This document shows, one piece after another, positions 56,415-64,000 of a DNA stretch of 64,000 nucleotides. The notes under the pieces are model-generated. The model searched no databases, was not told where the DNA came from, and saw nothing but the letters and a program-made list of their open reading frames with translations. The stretch is from Acetivibrio clariflavus DSM 19732 (GTDB taxonomy: Bacteria; Bacillota; Clostridia; Acetivibrionales; Acetivibrionaceae). Within the stretch, counting starts at the first letter, position 1. Each line of letters opens with the position of its first letter. The position numbers and the translations under genes were made by a program. The stretch lies in assembly GCF_000237085.1 (NCBI RefSeq), contig NC_016627.1, positions 2,108,118-2,172,117 of the forward strand. The letters run 5' to 3'.

Positions 56415-57356
56415 TTATCCTGCTATAAATTCCTCAATAGTATTAACTAAATCCGGATGAAGAGGATATCCCGGAAAAGTATATCTTTTGTAATTTTCCT
56501 TTTCATCCTCCGGTGAAACTTTCAGTACATGGTTCATATTTTCAAGTATTCTAAAATTCCTGTCATCTATTATATCGTCCAAATAGTTAATTTCATCAGG
56601 CTTTACCTGCAAATCACTGGTGCCGTATATGAAATACACTGGTATATCAAGCTTTTTTATCTCTGTAACAGGATTATATTCCATCCATCTTCTTATGAAT
56701 TCTCCATTTTTACCGCTTAGCAGCTGCTTTATCTCTTTATTTTCCGAGTTACTCTCTTCTCCTGCTCTGATTTTATCAAGCTCCTCCTCTAAAATATTTG
56801 CAATTTCTTGATCCTGCCTCTTAATTTGTTCCAATAAAATTTTATCAATTGTTCTTGCTGCTCCGGCTATTGTCACAACACCATCAACCTTTTCCCGTTG
56901 AGCTGCCAAAACAGATATCAATGCTCCTTGACTATGTCCAATCAGATAAATTTTATCATAGTCTTTTTTTGCCTTAATATATTTTATACATTCAACCAAA
57001 TCATCCACCAAAAAGTCAAATTTTATATTTTTATCTTTAAGAGATTTATAGCTTTTTCCCGAAGACCTTTGATCATATCTGAAGCTGGCAATACCTTTAT
57101 CTTTAAGTTTGTATGCAAGATATTTCAGTGAATCGTTTCGGCCTTCCAAAATTGCACTGTTTCCATCTCTATCAGTAGGTCCCGATCCGGCAGTAATTAT
57201 AACTATTGTGTTTTTTGCATTATCCTTAGGTTCCAGTATACTTCCATATATATATCCACCTTGTACCTCCAGTTTTACTTCGTTCATATTGTCAATACCA
57301 TAAACAGCAATAATAGCAACAAGTATTACAATAGGCAGTATTAACAGATTTTTCAT
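56415..57356 (-). CDS. Membrane-anchored alpha/beta hydrolase
   Basis: Serine hydrolase, 313 residues, with an N-terminal hydrophobic anchor (residues 4-21) placing the domain outside. The oxyanion segment is TAGSGPTDRDGN, the nucleophile is Ser in LIGHSQGALIS, the acid is probably Asp in YGTSDLQVKPDE, and the His is in LENMNHVLK. It belongs to the acyl-aminoacyl-peptidase-like esterases; substrate unknown. It lies between the ABC permease and the sigY-like gene. Confidence 0.85.
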   Translation of the reverse strand: MKNLLILPIVILVAIIAVYGIDNMNEVKLEVQGGYIYGSILEPKDNAKNTIVIITAGSGPTDRDGNSAILEGRNDSLKYLAYKLKDKGIASFRYDQRSSGKSYKSLKDKNIKFDFLVDDLVECIKYIKAKKDYDKIYLIGHSQGALISVLAAQREKVDGVVTIAGAARTIDKILLEQIKRQDQEIANILEEELDKIRAGEESNSENKEIKQLLSGKNGEFIRRWMEYNPVTEIKKLDIPVYFIYGTSDLQVKPDEINYLDDIIDDRNFRILENMNHVLKVSPEDEKENYKRYTFPGYPLHPDLVNTIEEFIAG

Positions 57357-57370
57357 TTTTTCACCCCTAT

Positions 57371-58147
57371 CTATACAAATTCAATCCTTTCAAGCTTAAA
57401 CACTGACAGGACACCGAATATAACAACTAAAGCAATTGTACATATCAAAGATACTGCCAGGTTTTTTGACAAAAATTCTGCGAAATAATTAGCCTCAGTT
57501 AAAAGATTTACGGGCAAATATCTTTTTATTGAAGCAAAATTATTGGCCAAAGGCATTAAATATACTAATAGTACGGTGACTGCCGCTGCCAAAAACGATT
57601 TTTTTGAAAAACTACTGATAAGAATTAAAAAACTCAATACAAACACAAAGAATATACCATATACCGCACCTGAAACTACTGCTGCAGCAAAACTTCCATA
57701 GGTAAATCCGAAAATTACTCCCGAATACCAATATGCAATTAACATTCCCATAACATTAATAAATAATAGAAATACTCCATACACCAATAACTTAGCCAAA
57801 ACCATGCCATTTATACTGCATCCCATTGAAACCGGAATACTCAAAGTTTTATCGGTTCTTTCCTTTGATATAATCCCCATCATAGACAGTACAATAATTA
57901 ATGTGGAAAGCTGAAAGAGATTTTTCGTATAGCTTTCCAAAGCTGCCCTTTGACTAAGTTCAATTAACATACTAAAATCCGTTCCCTGCATCTGGCTTTT
58001 TAAAATTTCCGGCAGCAGCTTTAACATTAGAGGGTCCGAAAAGGCAAAAAACAAAACACCGATTGACAGAACCAAAAATTTTTTAGTTCTCATTCCCTCC
58101 AAAATTTCCTTCTTTATAAAAGCCTTAAAACTGTTAAATCCATTCAT
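57371..58147 (-). CDS. ABC-2 type transporter permease
   Basis: 258 residues, about six transmembrane helices; N-terminus FKAFIKKEILEGMRTKKFLVL is typical of ABC-2 permeases. One base separates its start from the ATPase stop at 58149. It corresponds in position to YxlG of the Bacillus sigY operon. Exports an unknown compound, perhaps a toxic peptide. Confidence 0.88.
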   Translation of the reverse strand: MNGFNSFKAFIKKEILEGMRTKKFLVLSIGVLFFAFSDPLMLKLLPEILKSQMQGTDFSMLIELSQRAALESYTKNLFQLSTLIIVLSMMGIISKERTDKTLSIPVSMGCSINGMVLAKLLVYGVFLLFINVMGMLIAYWYSGVIFGFTYGSFAAAVVSGAVYGIFFVFVLSFLILISSFSKKSFLAAAVTVLLVYLMPLANNFASIKRYLPVNLLTEANYFAEFLSKNLAVSLICTIALVVIFGVLSVFKLERIEFV

Positions 58148-58148
58148 C

Positions 58149-59063
58149 TCATTTCACCGCCTTCAAAAATATTTCTTCAAGGCTGTTCCTTCTGAGGTTA
58201 ATTGAAATTATAGGAATATTTAATTCTGAAATTAGTTTTACAAGTTTTGCACTATTCTGTTCAAAATCCTTAATCCATATATTTACCTGACTATCCTTGA
58301 TATTTATTTTTTCTACAAAGTCCGCCCGATTTAACGTCTTAAATTGATCCTCATTTACAGGTTCATCGAACTCGATATCATATACAGGCTGAACATATTT
58401 TTTCATCAGCTGATGGATATTTTCCTCAAGTACTATTTGGCCATTGCTCAGAATTCCCACCCTGTCGCAAACCCTTTCAATATCATTCAGTATATGGGTT
58501 GACAAAAATATAGTTTTGCCCTGACTCTTAAGTGTGGATATTATATCAACCACATCCCGTCTTCCCTCAGGGTCTAGTGCTGAAGACGGTTCATCAAGCA
58601 ATAATACTTTAGGATCATTATAGATTGCCACAGCAATTCCAAGTCTCTGCTTCATTCCCCTTGAATAGCCTCCAATAGCACGTTTGGCTGCCTTTGTGAG
58701 TTTAACCAAATCCAGCATTCTTTCAGACTTTTCTATTATTTGCTTTTTTGAATCCCCTCTCATAGAACCTATAAATTCAAGGTATTCCAGTGCATTCATA
58801 TAGGGATAGAACTTTGGATCTTCCGGCAAATACCCCACATCGTTATTAGGTCTATTTTTAATATTTTGAATATTTTTTCCGTTAACAAAGCATTTACCCT
58901 TTTGAAATCCGATAAGTCCTGCCAATATATTCATTGTGGTTGATTTACCAGCCCCATTCTGCCCTATAAATCCGTACACTTCTCCTTCTTTCACTTCAAT
59001 ATTTACACCCTTTAAAACTTGATGTTTTCCATAACTTTTTACAAGATTTTCAATTCTAATCAT
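58149..59063 (-). CDS. ABC transporter ATP-binding protein
   Basis: 304 residues. Walker A GQNGAGKST (about 36-44), Q-loop near GYLPEDPKF, signature YSRGMKQRLGIA, Walker B VLLLDEPSSALDPEGR, switch His in STHILND. A C-terminal extension (about 220-304) is typical of the bacitracin/YxlF-type exporters. It overlaps the upstream small gene by 8 bases. Confidence 0.95.
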   Translation of the reverse strand: MIRIENLVKSYGKHQVLKGVNIEVKEGEVYGFIGQNGAGKSTTMNILAGLIGFQKGKCFVNGKNIQNIKNRPNNDVGYLPEDPKFYPYMNALEYLEFIGSMRGDSKKQIIEKSERMLDLVKLTKAAKRAIGGYSRGMKQRLGIAVAIYNDPKVLLLDEPSSALDPEGRRDVVDIISTLKSQGKTIFLSTHILNDIERVCDRVGILSNGQIVLEENIHQLMKKYVQPVYDIEFDEPVNEDQFKTLNRADFVEKINIKDSQVNIWIKDFEQNSAKLVKLISELNIPIISINLRRNSLEEIFLKAVK

Positions 59064-59268
59064 CGGACCACCTTTTTCTACCTATAATTAAATAAGCTAT
59101 CGGCCCTATCAAATTAATAAAGAGAATGGCAATCCAAAGGGGTTTGTTAAGGTTCCTTACTCCTTTTCTAAGTATATCTATAATGCAATAAATCAATAGT
59201 GCCACTTGAAAAATTATTATAGGTGCAAAAAGCTTTAAAATCTCCATCGAATTCATATTGTTGAACAT
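59056..59268 (-). CDS. YxlE-like PLDc_N-domain small membrane protein
   Basis: 70 residues, two membrane helices. LWIAILFINLIGPIAYLIIGRKRW is the PLDc_N pattern seen in YxlE, a negative regulator encoded in the Bacillus sigY operon. The ATG at 59268 follows AAAGGAGGAAAGCAC; the longer frame is not supported. Overlaps the ATPase start. Confidence 0.85.
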   Translation of the reverse strand: MFNNMNSMEILKLFAPIIIFQVALLIYCIIDILRKGVRNLNKPLWIAILFINLIGPIAYLIIGRKRWSDD

Positions 59269-59435
59269 GTGCTTTCCTCCTTTTTTATTATTTTGATAGT
59301 ATGACACACAAGTTCAAAAAAAGTTCATATCAAAATTAAAAATTTTTATAAAAGCCGTAAGGATGATGACATCAGTAGAATATCCTGCTTTAGCAACATA
59401 ATAATTATTGAATCCTAACTTCCATATAAATTATT

Positions 59436-59472
59436 AAAGCATCGTACTTTAAAAAAAGAAGCACGATGCTTT
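59436..59472. repeat. 10-bp inverted repeat, possible terminator
   Basis: AAAGCATCGT (59436-59445) and ACGATGCTTT (59463-59472) around a 17-base A-rich loop. T runs after the stem are short on both strands. Confidence 0.55.
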
Positions 59473-59529
59473 AATTTGCTCTATTTTGGCCTATCCCCCA
59501 ATATTAATCTTTTCTTTTGAATTTATTAA

Positions 59530-59790
59530 CTCTTTGTTTATTGTCTTTTTATATCCCGCATCTTTACAAGTCTATATGGGATTCTATTTCTTTATCTATT
59601 TTAAGATTTAAATCATTAATAATTGTATCATAGCTTCATCTAAAGTTTTTCCGCCGTTTATCTCTATATTGTAGTTTTCTGTTACTCGTGGGATATTTTT
59701 TCTGCAATTGGTATATTTTTAAGTGTGTTTACTGCGCTACTGCAAGAAATCAATAATAAAGTAAATTATAGCAATATTAATTTACGAAAA
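59530..59790 (-). pseudogene. Decayed lipoprotein gene
   Basis: Broken minus-strand coding pieces: TLLLISCSSAVNTLKNIPIA (lipobox LISC) then EKIS and a stop; in a second frame RVTENYNIEINGGKTLDEAM then IQLLMI and a stop; in a third DLNLKIDKEIESHIDL and a stop. Together they read as one small lipoprotein with at least two frameshifts. Family unknown. Confidence 0.4.
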
Positions 59791-59846
59791 TATAAAGATA
59801 TTATATATTATCAAAAGAATGCTTCCTTTAATTTACTATAACGTTA

Positions 59847-60578
59847 TCAGTTTATCATTTTCAAAACAAAGTTTTCAACCTCTTGCAAGGTAGTTGCAGC
59901 CTCAATTGATGGATAAGCATCTCTGGCAAAAATCAATCCGGTATCCGTTTCAAGAAATGCATATCTTCTTCCATCAGCAAAACCATAGTCTGCAACATCT
60001 TTTAACATGAGAACTGCACCTTTTTGTTCCCATATTGAACTTTCATTATACTCCATTGGCATGAAAATACCGGTTGTTCCAACCTTAATTTGCGAAATAA
60101 TGTCAGTGTCTTCCACCTTTAAATTAATACTTATTGGGCATGGTAAAAGCACAGATAGATTGTCTCCCAATTTAATATTGCCGCGATAAACTTTCTCCAC
60201 CTCAATTTCAGCAATACTCCGGTATTCTTTATCTCCATTGAAATCGATTTCTATATTTTGGATACCGGTAACAGTTCCTTTGAATATCACAGTTCTCCAC
60301 ACTGAAAACAATTCTTCTTCCGAATGCCACACTAAACTGTTTTTTGCACTGGATATATTTCCCGGTACACTTTCAACAGTCTTAAAGCTTGCCCTTTTAG
60401 GCGTATTCGATACATTTAGCCTCAAAATACCTATTGTTATTACCAGAATAAAGCAAGCAGCAACAGAAAATCTCTTAATCCAAATGCTATTCTTTATTAT
60501 TCGCTCTGACGGTGAAGCCTCTGTAATATACTTATCATCAACTTGCCCTAGCGAATATATCAATCGTTCACTTTTCAT
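59847..60578 (-). CDS. Membrane anti-sigma-type protein paired with ECF factor
   Basis: 243 residues: a cytoplasmic N-terminus starting MKSERLIYSLGQVDDKYITEA, a pattern common in partners of this ECF group, one transmembrane helix (about 37-53), then an extracytoplasmic domain (about 60-243). The N-terminus probably holds the sigma factor (inference); the outer domain is unrecognised but includes a beta-rich segment with YRSIAEIEVEKVYRGNI. Its ATG overlaps the sigma gene stop by 4 bases. Confidence 0.75.
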   Translation of the reverse strand: MKSERLIYSLGQVDDKYITEASPSERIIKNSIWIKRFSVAACFILVITIGILRLNVSNTPKRASFKTVESVPGNISSAKNSLVWHSEEELFSVWRTVIFKGTVTGIQNIEIDFNGDKEYRSIAEIEVEKVYRGNIKLGDNLSVLLPCPISINLKVEDTDIISQIKVGTTGIFMPMEYNESSIWEQKGAVLMLKDVADYGFADGRRYAFLETDTGLIFARDAYPSIEAATTLQEVENFVLKMIN

Positions 60579-61135
60579 AACATTACACCTTCCTTTTCCA
60601 AATGTCGTTTCAGCTCGTTTCTAGCCCTTAGCAAAGTCATTTTTACTTTACTCTGACTTATGCCGTAATCCTTTGCTATTTCTTTAATTGAACTAAAATA
60701 CCAGTAACGGCGCATAAATATTTTTCGGGTTTCTACCGGAAGAGAAGCAAGAAAACCGTTTAATGTCTCAACTAATGCCATATCGTCTATCTTTTGTTCA
60801 GTACTGCTAAAAGTAGGGATGAAATTTTCCAATTCATCAAGCACTGCTTGTACCTGACCTAAACCTCGTTTTTGAGCAGTATACTTCTCGTATTTATTCA
60901 AGGATAAATAGCGGGTAATTTTCCCCAAATATGCCGAAAGACTGCTCGGACGGTTTGGAGGTATGGATTCCCATGCCTTTATATAAGTGTCGTTGACGCA
61001 CTCCTCAGCATCTTCATGATTATGTAAAATGTTATACGAAATGCTGTAGCAATATCTACCATACTTGTTTGCTGTTTCTGAAATAGCAGATTCGGAGCGG
61101 TCGAAGTATAGTTTAATAATGTGGTTATCTTCCAT
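60575..61135 (-). CDS. ECF-type RNA polymerase sigma factor
   Basis: 186 residues. Region 2: YCYSISYNILHNHEDAEECV then NDTYIKAWESIPP. Region 4: ETRKIFMRRYWYFSSIKEIA then KDYGISQSKVKMTLLRARNEL. It belongs to the large Firmicutes ECF group whose partner has the 'YSLGQVDDKYI' style N-terminus. GGAGAGG precedes the ATG. Distinct from the SigY-like factor at 55799. Confidence 0.9.
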   Translation of the reverse strand: MEDNHIIKLYFDRSESAISETANKYGRYCYSISYNILHNHEDAEECVNDTYIKAWESIPPNRPSSLSAYLGKITRYLSLNKYEKYTAQKRGLGQVQAVLDELENFIPTFSSTEQKIDDMALVETLNGFLASLPVETRKIFMRRYWYFSSIKEIAKDYGISQSKVKMTLLRARNELKRHLEKEGVML

Positions 61136-61345
61136 GAACCTCTCCTTTTATATATGATTTTGCCTTTTAACTATATAGACCGGAAAAAATAAGTTTAGGT
61201 CACATCGACTTTTGATATTATTCCTTTTGAAATTTTCATAAATTATATTACATTTTAACAAACAATACCATTAATAAACAGGCTATTGTTGAAAGGTAAA
61301 GTAGCTTGGTGAAAAACAAGAAAAGATTGGGATCTTATAGCCAAA

Positions 61346-62128
61346 ATGCTTATCAACCTCGGCATATTACATAACTGTGATATTTTAGGATGCACATCGG
61401 TAAGAGATAAAAACTTTATTGAAGGAAACGCCAAAACTACTCCCATCAAGGAGATATGGTCAAACCCCGACAGCTTCAGCTGGAACAGAAAGATGACAAA
61501 GGATAAGCTTTCGGGTCTTTGCAGAAAATGTTTATTCGGAAACCGGTGTCTCGGAGGTTGTTCCAACACAAGGCTGACCATGGAAGGAAGTATCTATTCC
61601 GAAAACAAATATTGTTCATATAATGTTGCTGTAACAACAGCCCGGAAACAGCTTGAGAAAATTGAAGACATAGATGTTATAATGTCAAAAGCAAGAAAAT
61701 TTGCCGACAACGGCAATTTGCAACTAAGTGAAATATTGCTGTCCAAAGCCATAGAAATGGGATGCAATGATATTGGGCTGTTTGAGTTTTACGGATATGT
61801 AAGCTTTATGCTGGGCAACTATCTTGATGCCAGAAAAGCTAATGAAGAAGCACTGAAAATCAACCCGGAAAGTGCTTATGCAAACAAAGGAATGGGATTG
61901 TCTTTGGGAAAACTCGGAGAAGTAGATAAAGGAATAGAATATTTGAGAAAGGCAATTGCGCTTTCTGACGAAAACTTTACCGATCCCTATTATGATCTGG
62001 CAGTTCTTCTTTATGAAAACGGAAGAAACGAGGAAGCGCTGAAGGTTCTTGAAGAAGGAAGAGCGAAATACGAAAGCTTTGAGTCGGTAAGCAAGGACTT
62101 GTATGAAATTTTGACAAATGCCTCTTAA
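61346..62128 (+). pseudogene. Beheaded radical-SAM peptide maturase: SPASM domain plus TPR tail
   Basis: The coding frame opens after a TGA at 61310-61312 with no ribosome site before any Met. It begins at the SPASM domain: GILHNCDILGCTS, then GLCRKCLFGNRCLGGCS (CX2CX5CX3C) and NKYCSY, the auxiliary [4Fe-4S] ligands. About residues 105-260 form TPR-like repeats (KALEINPES-type helices such as NEEALKINPESAYANKGMG). The radical-SAM barrel with CX3CX2C, roughly 300 residues, is absent; only 210 bases separate it from the divergent sigma gene. It therefore looks like the 3' part of a RiPP maturase left by a deletion. Confidence 0.8.
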
Positions 62129-62282
62129 GGTTAGGATAATGTTGACTGAGTAGTGATTTATTCAATTAAAAATGGTGTTATTGCTTCCGTCGATCCTGAC
62201 AAGGGAATTGTCAAATATGATTTGGAGTTTTTTTACTCGATATAGACTGAGGGCTTTTTTTGCTTGAACCCGGCAAAAGTTT

Positions 62283-62376
62283 AAAAATAGAATAGCTCAC
62301 AGGTTAAGTACGGTTATAGACCGTGACCATATATGTTCTTGACAAGGGCAAGGTTGCAGAAGCCAGTTCACATTAA
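62283..62376 (+). pseudogene. Scrap of an ABC exporter ATPase (H-loop end)
   Basis: One frame reads NRIAHRLSTVIDRDHI, the H-loop of exporter ATPases. One base away the next frame reads TIYVLDKGKVAEASSH then TAA, the usual ABC ATPase ending. The rest of the gene is gone. It lies between the SPASM fragment and the precursor gene and is probably a leftover of the RiPP exporter. Confidence 0.7.
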
Positions 62377-62445
62377 GAATTTGTAAGCAAAAAAGTGGGC
62401 TGTTATAAAATTTGGCATTTGAGGCGCCCTGATACATAAATAAGG

Positions 62446-62523
62446 ACTATCTCTTCTCAAAAAATAACGTTTTACTGTCGGAAAACTTCGATTTAAAGCT
62501 TAATCTTTTTTGAGGAGAATAGT
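62446..62523. repeat. Imperfect ~18-bp inverted repeat in the precursor leader
   Basis: The arm at 62446-62464 (ACTATCTCTTCTCAAAAAA) pairs with 62506-62523 (TTTTTTGAGGAGAATAGT) with few mismatches. It ends 20 bases before the ribosome-binding site of the RiPP precursor, so it may form a leader hairpin. Confidence 0.5.
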
Positions 62524-62555
62524 ATATAAAAATCAATTGCAAAGGAGGTATAATC

Positions 62556-62789
62556 ATGTCCGAGATAGAAAAATTAAGTATTGGCAGAGAATTGACAGAT
62601 GAAGAACTCATGGAAATGACAGGAGGATCCAGTTTCATTACTCCAATCTCTGAGAAAGACATAATCATAGCACCTATAGTTAAATATGGTATCCACTGCA
62701 TGTACGGAATAAACCCAATTGATCCTATAGTTAAACCACTATACGGAATAGTAGTTAAACCACTTTACGGAATAGATATCGATAGATAA
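62556..62789 (+). CDS. RiPP precursor peptide with four XYGI repeats
   Basis: 77 residues with AAAGGAGG and ATG at 62556. The leader is acidic/helical: EIEKLSIGRELTDEELMEMT, ending in GG at 23-24 (ELMEMTGGS), a classic double-glycine leader. The following part holds KYGI (43-46), MYGI (49-52), LYGI (62-65) and LYGI (70-73), with IVKPLYGI and VVKPLYGI as near-repeats. Only one Cys (48). XYG is the motif recognised by radical-SAM spliceases of the PlpX type, which excise tyramine to leave alpha-keto-beta-amino residues; that link is inference. No intact maturase or exporter is present in the window. Confidence 0.8.
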   Translation: MSEIEKLSIGRELTDEELMEMTGGSSFITPISEKDIIIAPIVKYGIHCMYGINPIDPIVKPLYGIVVKPLYGIDIDR

Positions 62790-62804
62790 TTTTATTTGAT
62801 TTTA

Positions 62805-62834
62805 AGGGGGCATGGTCAATAGACCGTGCCTTTC
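62805..62834 (+). terminator. Terminator after the RiPP precursor gene
   Basis: AGGGGGCATGGTC-AATA-GACCGTGCCTTT forms a hairpin with one U-G pair, 16 bases past the stop; TTTCACTATAAA follows. Confidence 0.6.
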
Positions 62835-62896
62835 ACTATAAAAAAATGAACCGGCGAAAAAAACACCGATCCACTTTTTAAGAAATCCACTGCAAA

Positions 62897-64000
62897 TCAT
62901 ATACTAACACCGAGTTTTGCTCCTTGGTAAACTGCATCGGTGATATTTCCGGTTTTAGCGGCATCTCCAATGACATGTATTTTCTTGCCGGTTTTCTTAA
63001 GAGGCTCTTCCAATGGATTATAGGATTTTGAACCTACAGCAAGGATAATAGTGTCAAATCCCTGTAAAGTTTGCTCAACACCGTCCCTTTCCACCATAAC
63101 ACTGCCTTTAGAAAGGGCTTTTACTTTTGTGTTTGTCATAATATTAACCCCGTATCTGGTTAGTCTCTGCTGAGTTAAATATCTAATATCGGGATGCTCT
63201 TCTTTTGCAATTTCATCCCTCATTTCTACAATGGTCACCTGACGGTTTTGATTGGCAAGCATTTCTCCTGTTTCGACTCCCACTTGTCCTCCGCCGATAA
63301 TTATTACTTTATCGCCAGCCAATACCCTTCCTGCCAGTATATCAATGGCTTGTACAACTTCTGCATCGTCTATTCCTTCAAAGGCAGGACGGATTGGAAC
63401 ACCGCCTGTTGCTATAACTATTTCGTCAAAATCTGCAACCGTTTCTAAAGTTGCCTCTATTCCGAATTTATAATCAACACCGTACTTTTTACCTAAAGTC
63501 ATATATGCTTGAACTGTTCTTAAGAGTTCCTGCTTGTAAGGCGGTCTTGCACCGAATACAATTTGACCACCTGGCCTGTCTGCCTTGTCAAATACTGTAA
63601 CCGAATGTCCCCGTTTTGCAGCTACCCAGGCTGTTTCAAGTCCGGCAGGACCTGCACCGATAATTGCAATTCGTTTCGGCTTATCCACAGTATCAAATTT
63701 TAGAATTCCTTCTTTTCCCGTAAAAGGATTATAGGTACAGGACACACCGTTATCCCATTCATCACGACCGCCTGCTCCTGCACATCTTTGGAGACATGCT
63801 ACACATGGAATAATTTCATCCACCCTGTTCTCCTTCACTTTGATTGGAAATTCGGGATCGGCTAAAGAAGTTCTTCCCAATGCTACAAGATCTGCCGAAC
63901 CTGAAGCAATAATATCTTCAGCAATATACGGATCTACTATCCTTCCGGTAACGATAACCGGAACATTAACCATATCTTTTATGAATGCAGAATTTGCAGC
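62897..64000 (-). CDS. NADH:flavin oxidoreductase / 2,4-dienoyl-CoA reductase-like protein, 5' end outside window
   Basis: C-terminal 367 residues visible; the frame is open to the window edge, so the first part (most of the FMN barrel) is missing. Seen: end of the Old Yellow Enzyme barrel (VIVTGRIVDPYIAEDIIASG, DLVALGRTSLADPEFP), the 4Fe-4S cluster loop CVACLQRCAGAGG...VSCTYNP, then an FAD/NAD(P) domain with RIAIIGAGPAGLETAWVAAK and VIIIGGGQVGVETGEMLA. This is the FadH/BaiCD three-cofactor layout. Substrate unknown. Confidence 0.9.
   Translation of the reverse strand, partial: AANSAFIKDMVNVPVIVTGRIVDPYIAEDIIASGSADLVALGRTSLADPEFPIKVKENRVDEIIPCVACLQRCAGAGGRDEWDNGVSCTYNPFTGKEGILKFDTVDKPKRIAIIGAGPAGLETAWVAAKRGHSVTVFDKADRPGGQIVFGARPPYKQELLRTVQAYMTLGKKYGVDYKFGIEATLETVADFDEIVIATGGVPIRPAFEGIDDAEVVQAIDILAGRVLAGDKVIIIGGGQVGVETGEMLANQNRQVTIVEMRDEIAKEEHPDIRYLTQQRLTRYGVNIMTNTKVKALSKGSVMVERDGVEQTLQGFDTIILAVGSKSYNPLEEPLKKTGKKIHVIGDAAKTGNITDAVYQGAKLGVSI

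Noticed and set aside
61255-61581. 108-codon minus-strand frame over the SPASM fragment
   Set aside because: It is the complement of a clearly conserved SPASM coding sequence and has no ribosome site or recognisable family.
62129-62282. Frame reading NGVIASVDPDKGIVKYDLEF as a remnant gene
   Set aside because: Protein-like but too short to assign to any family; may belong to the decayed RiPP locus, not supported enough to call.
1-64000. CRISPR arrays, rRNA/tRNA genes, transposases or intact insertion sequences
   Set aside because: Looked for direct-repeat arrays, tRNA-like cloverleaves and transposase motifs on both strands; none seen.

Overview
The window (about one-third G+C by eye, not computed) comes from an anaerobic, cellulosome-forming clostridium. 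Five separate genes carry type I dockerin repeats of the 'DGxxNSIDYALMKxYLLGII' kind, and the other genes are typical low-GC Clostridia: an ispH-S1 fusion, a T-box tyrS, an iscR-iscS-iscU-mnmA operon and a sigY-like ECF operon. The dockerin style and a dockerin-bearing expansin fit the Acetivibrio/Hungateiclostridium group (A. clariflavus-like). That species call is inference only.

Layout. 0.2-20.7 kb is housekeeping, almost all on the minus strand: an HD-GYP regulator, a PHP phosphatase (plus strand), tyrS with its T-box, the Fe-S/tRNA-thiolation operon with an IscR promoter and palindrome, cheR, ndk, speD, cmk-plsC-ispH/rpsA, aroH, a HutP-family protein, and an rpiR-phosphatase-flavoprotein group. 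21.5-34.9 kb is a six-gene minus-strand biosynthetic cluster: two KASIII-like proteins, a free acyl carrier protein, an acyl-activating ligase, a 2741-residue KS-AT-KS-ACPx3-KR-DH megasynthase and an Sfp-type phosphopantetheinyl transferase. 35.3-42.5 kb is a cellulosomal block: GH9-CBM3c-CBM3-dockerin, GH81-dockerin and dockerin-expansin. 43-54.7 kb mixes two parvulin lipoproteins, an MBL-fold lipoprotein, a stand-alone MnmD-like methyltransferase, dockerin-GH43, lrgAB, a membrane glycosyltransferase and two gene ruins (a PIF1-like helicase and a GH11-dockerin xylanase). 55-61.1 kb holds two ECF sigma/anti-sigma pairs around an ABC-2 transporter, with a composition like the Bacillus sigY operon. 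61.3-62.8 kb is a decayed RiPP locus: a beheaded SPASM maturase, an ABC-transporter scrap, and an intact GG-leader precursor with four XYGI repeats. The right edge cuts an Old-Yellow-Enzyme/FadH-type reductase.

The two most unusual systems are the megasynthase cluster and the orphan RiPP precursor. In the cluster, all three embedded ACPs have Thr where Ser normally carries phosphopantetheine, each with a different Thr codon, and one of the two KASIII paralogues has lost its catalytic Cys. The YGI repeats of the precursor resemble substrates of radical-SAM spliceases. The window also has several decaying genes with identifiable lesions (GH11, GNAT, PIF1 helicase, ABC ATPase, a lipoprotein), and two small intact genes too short for a usual length cut-off (51 and 55 aa).
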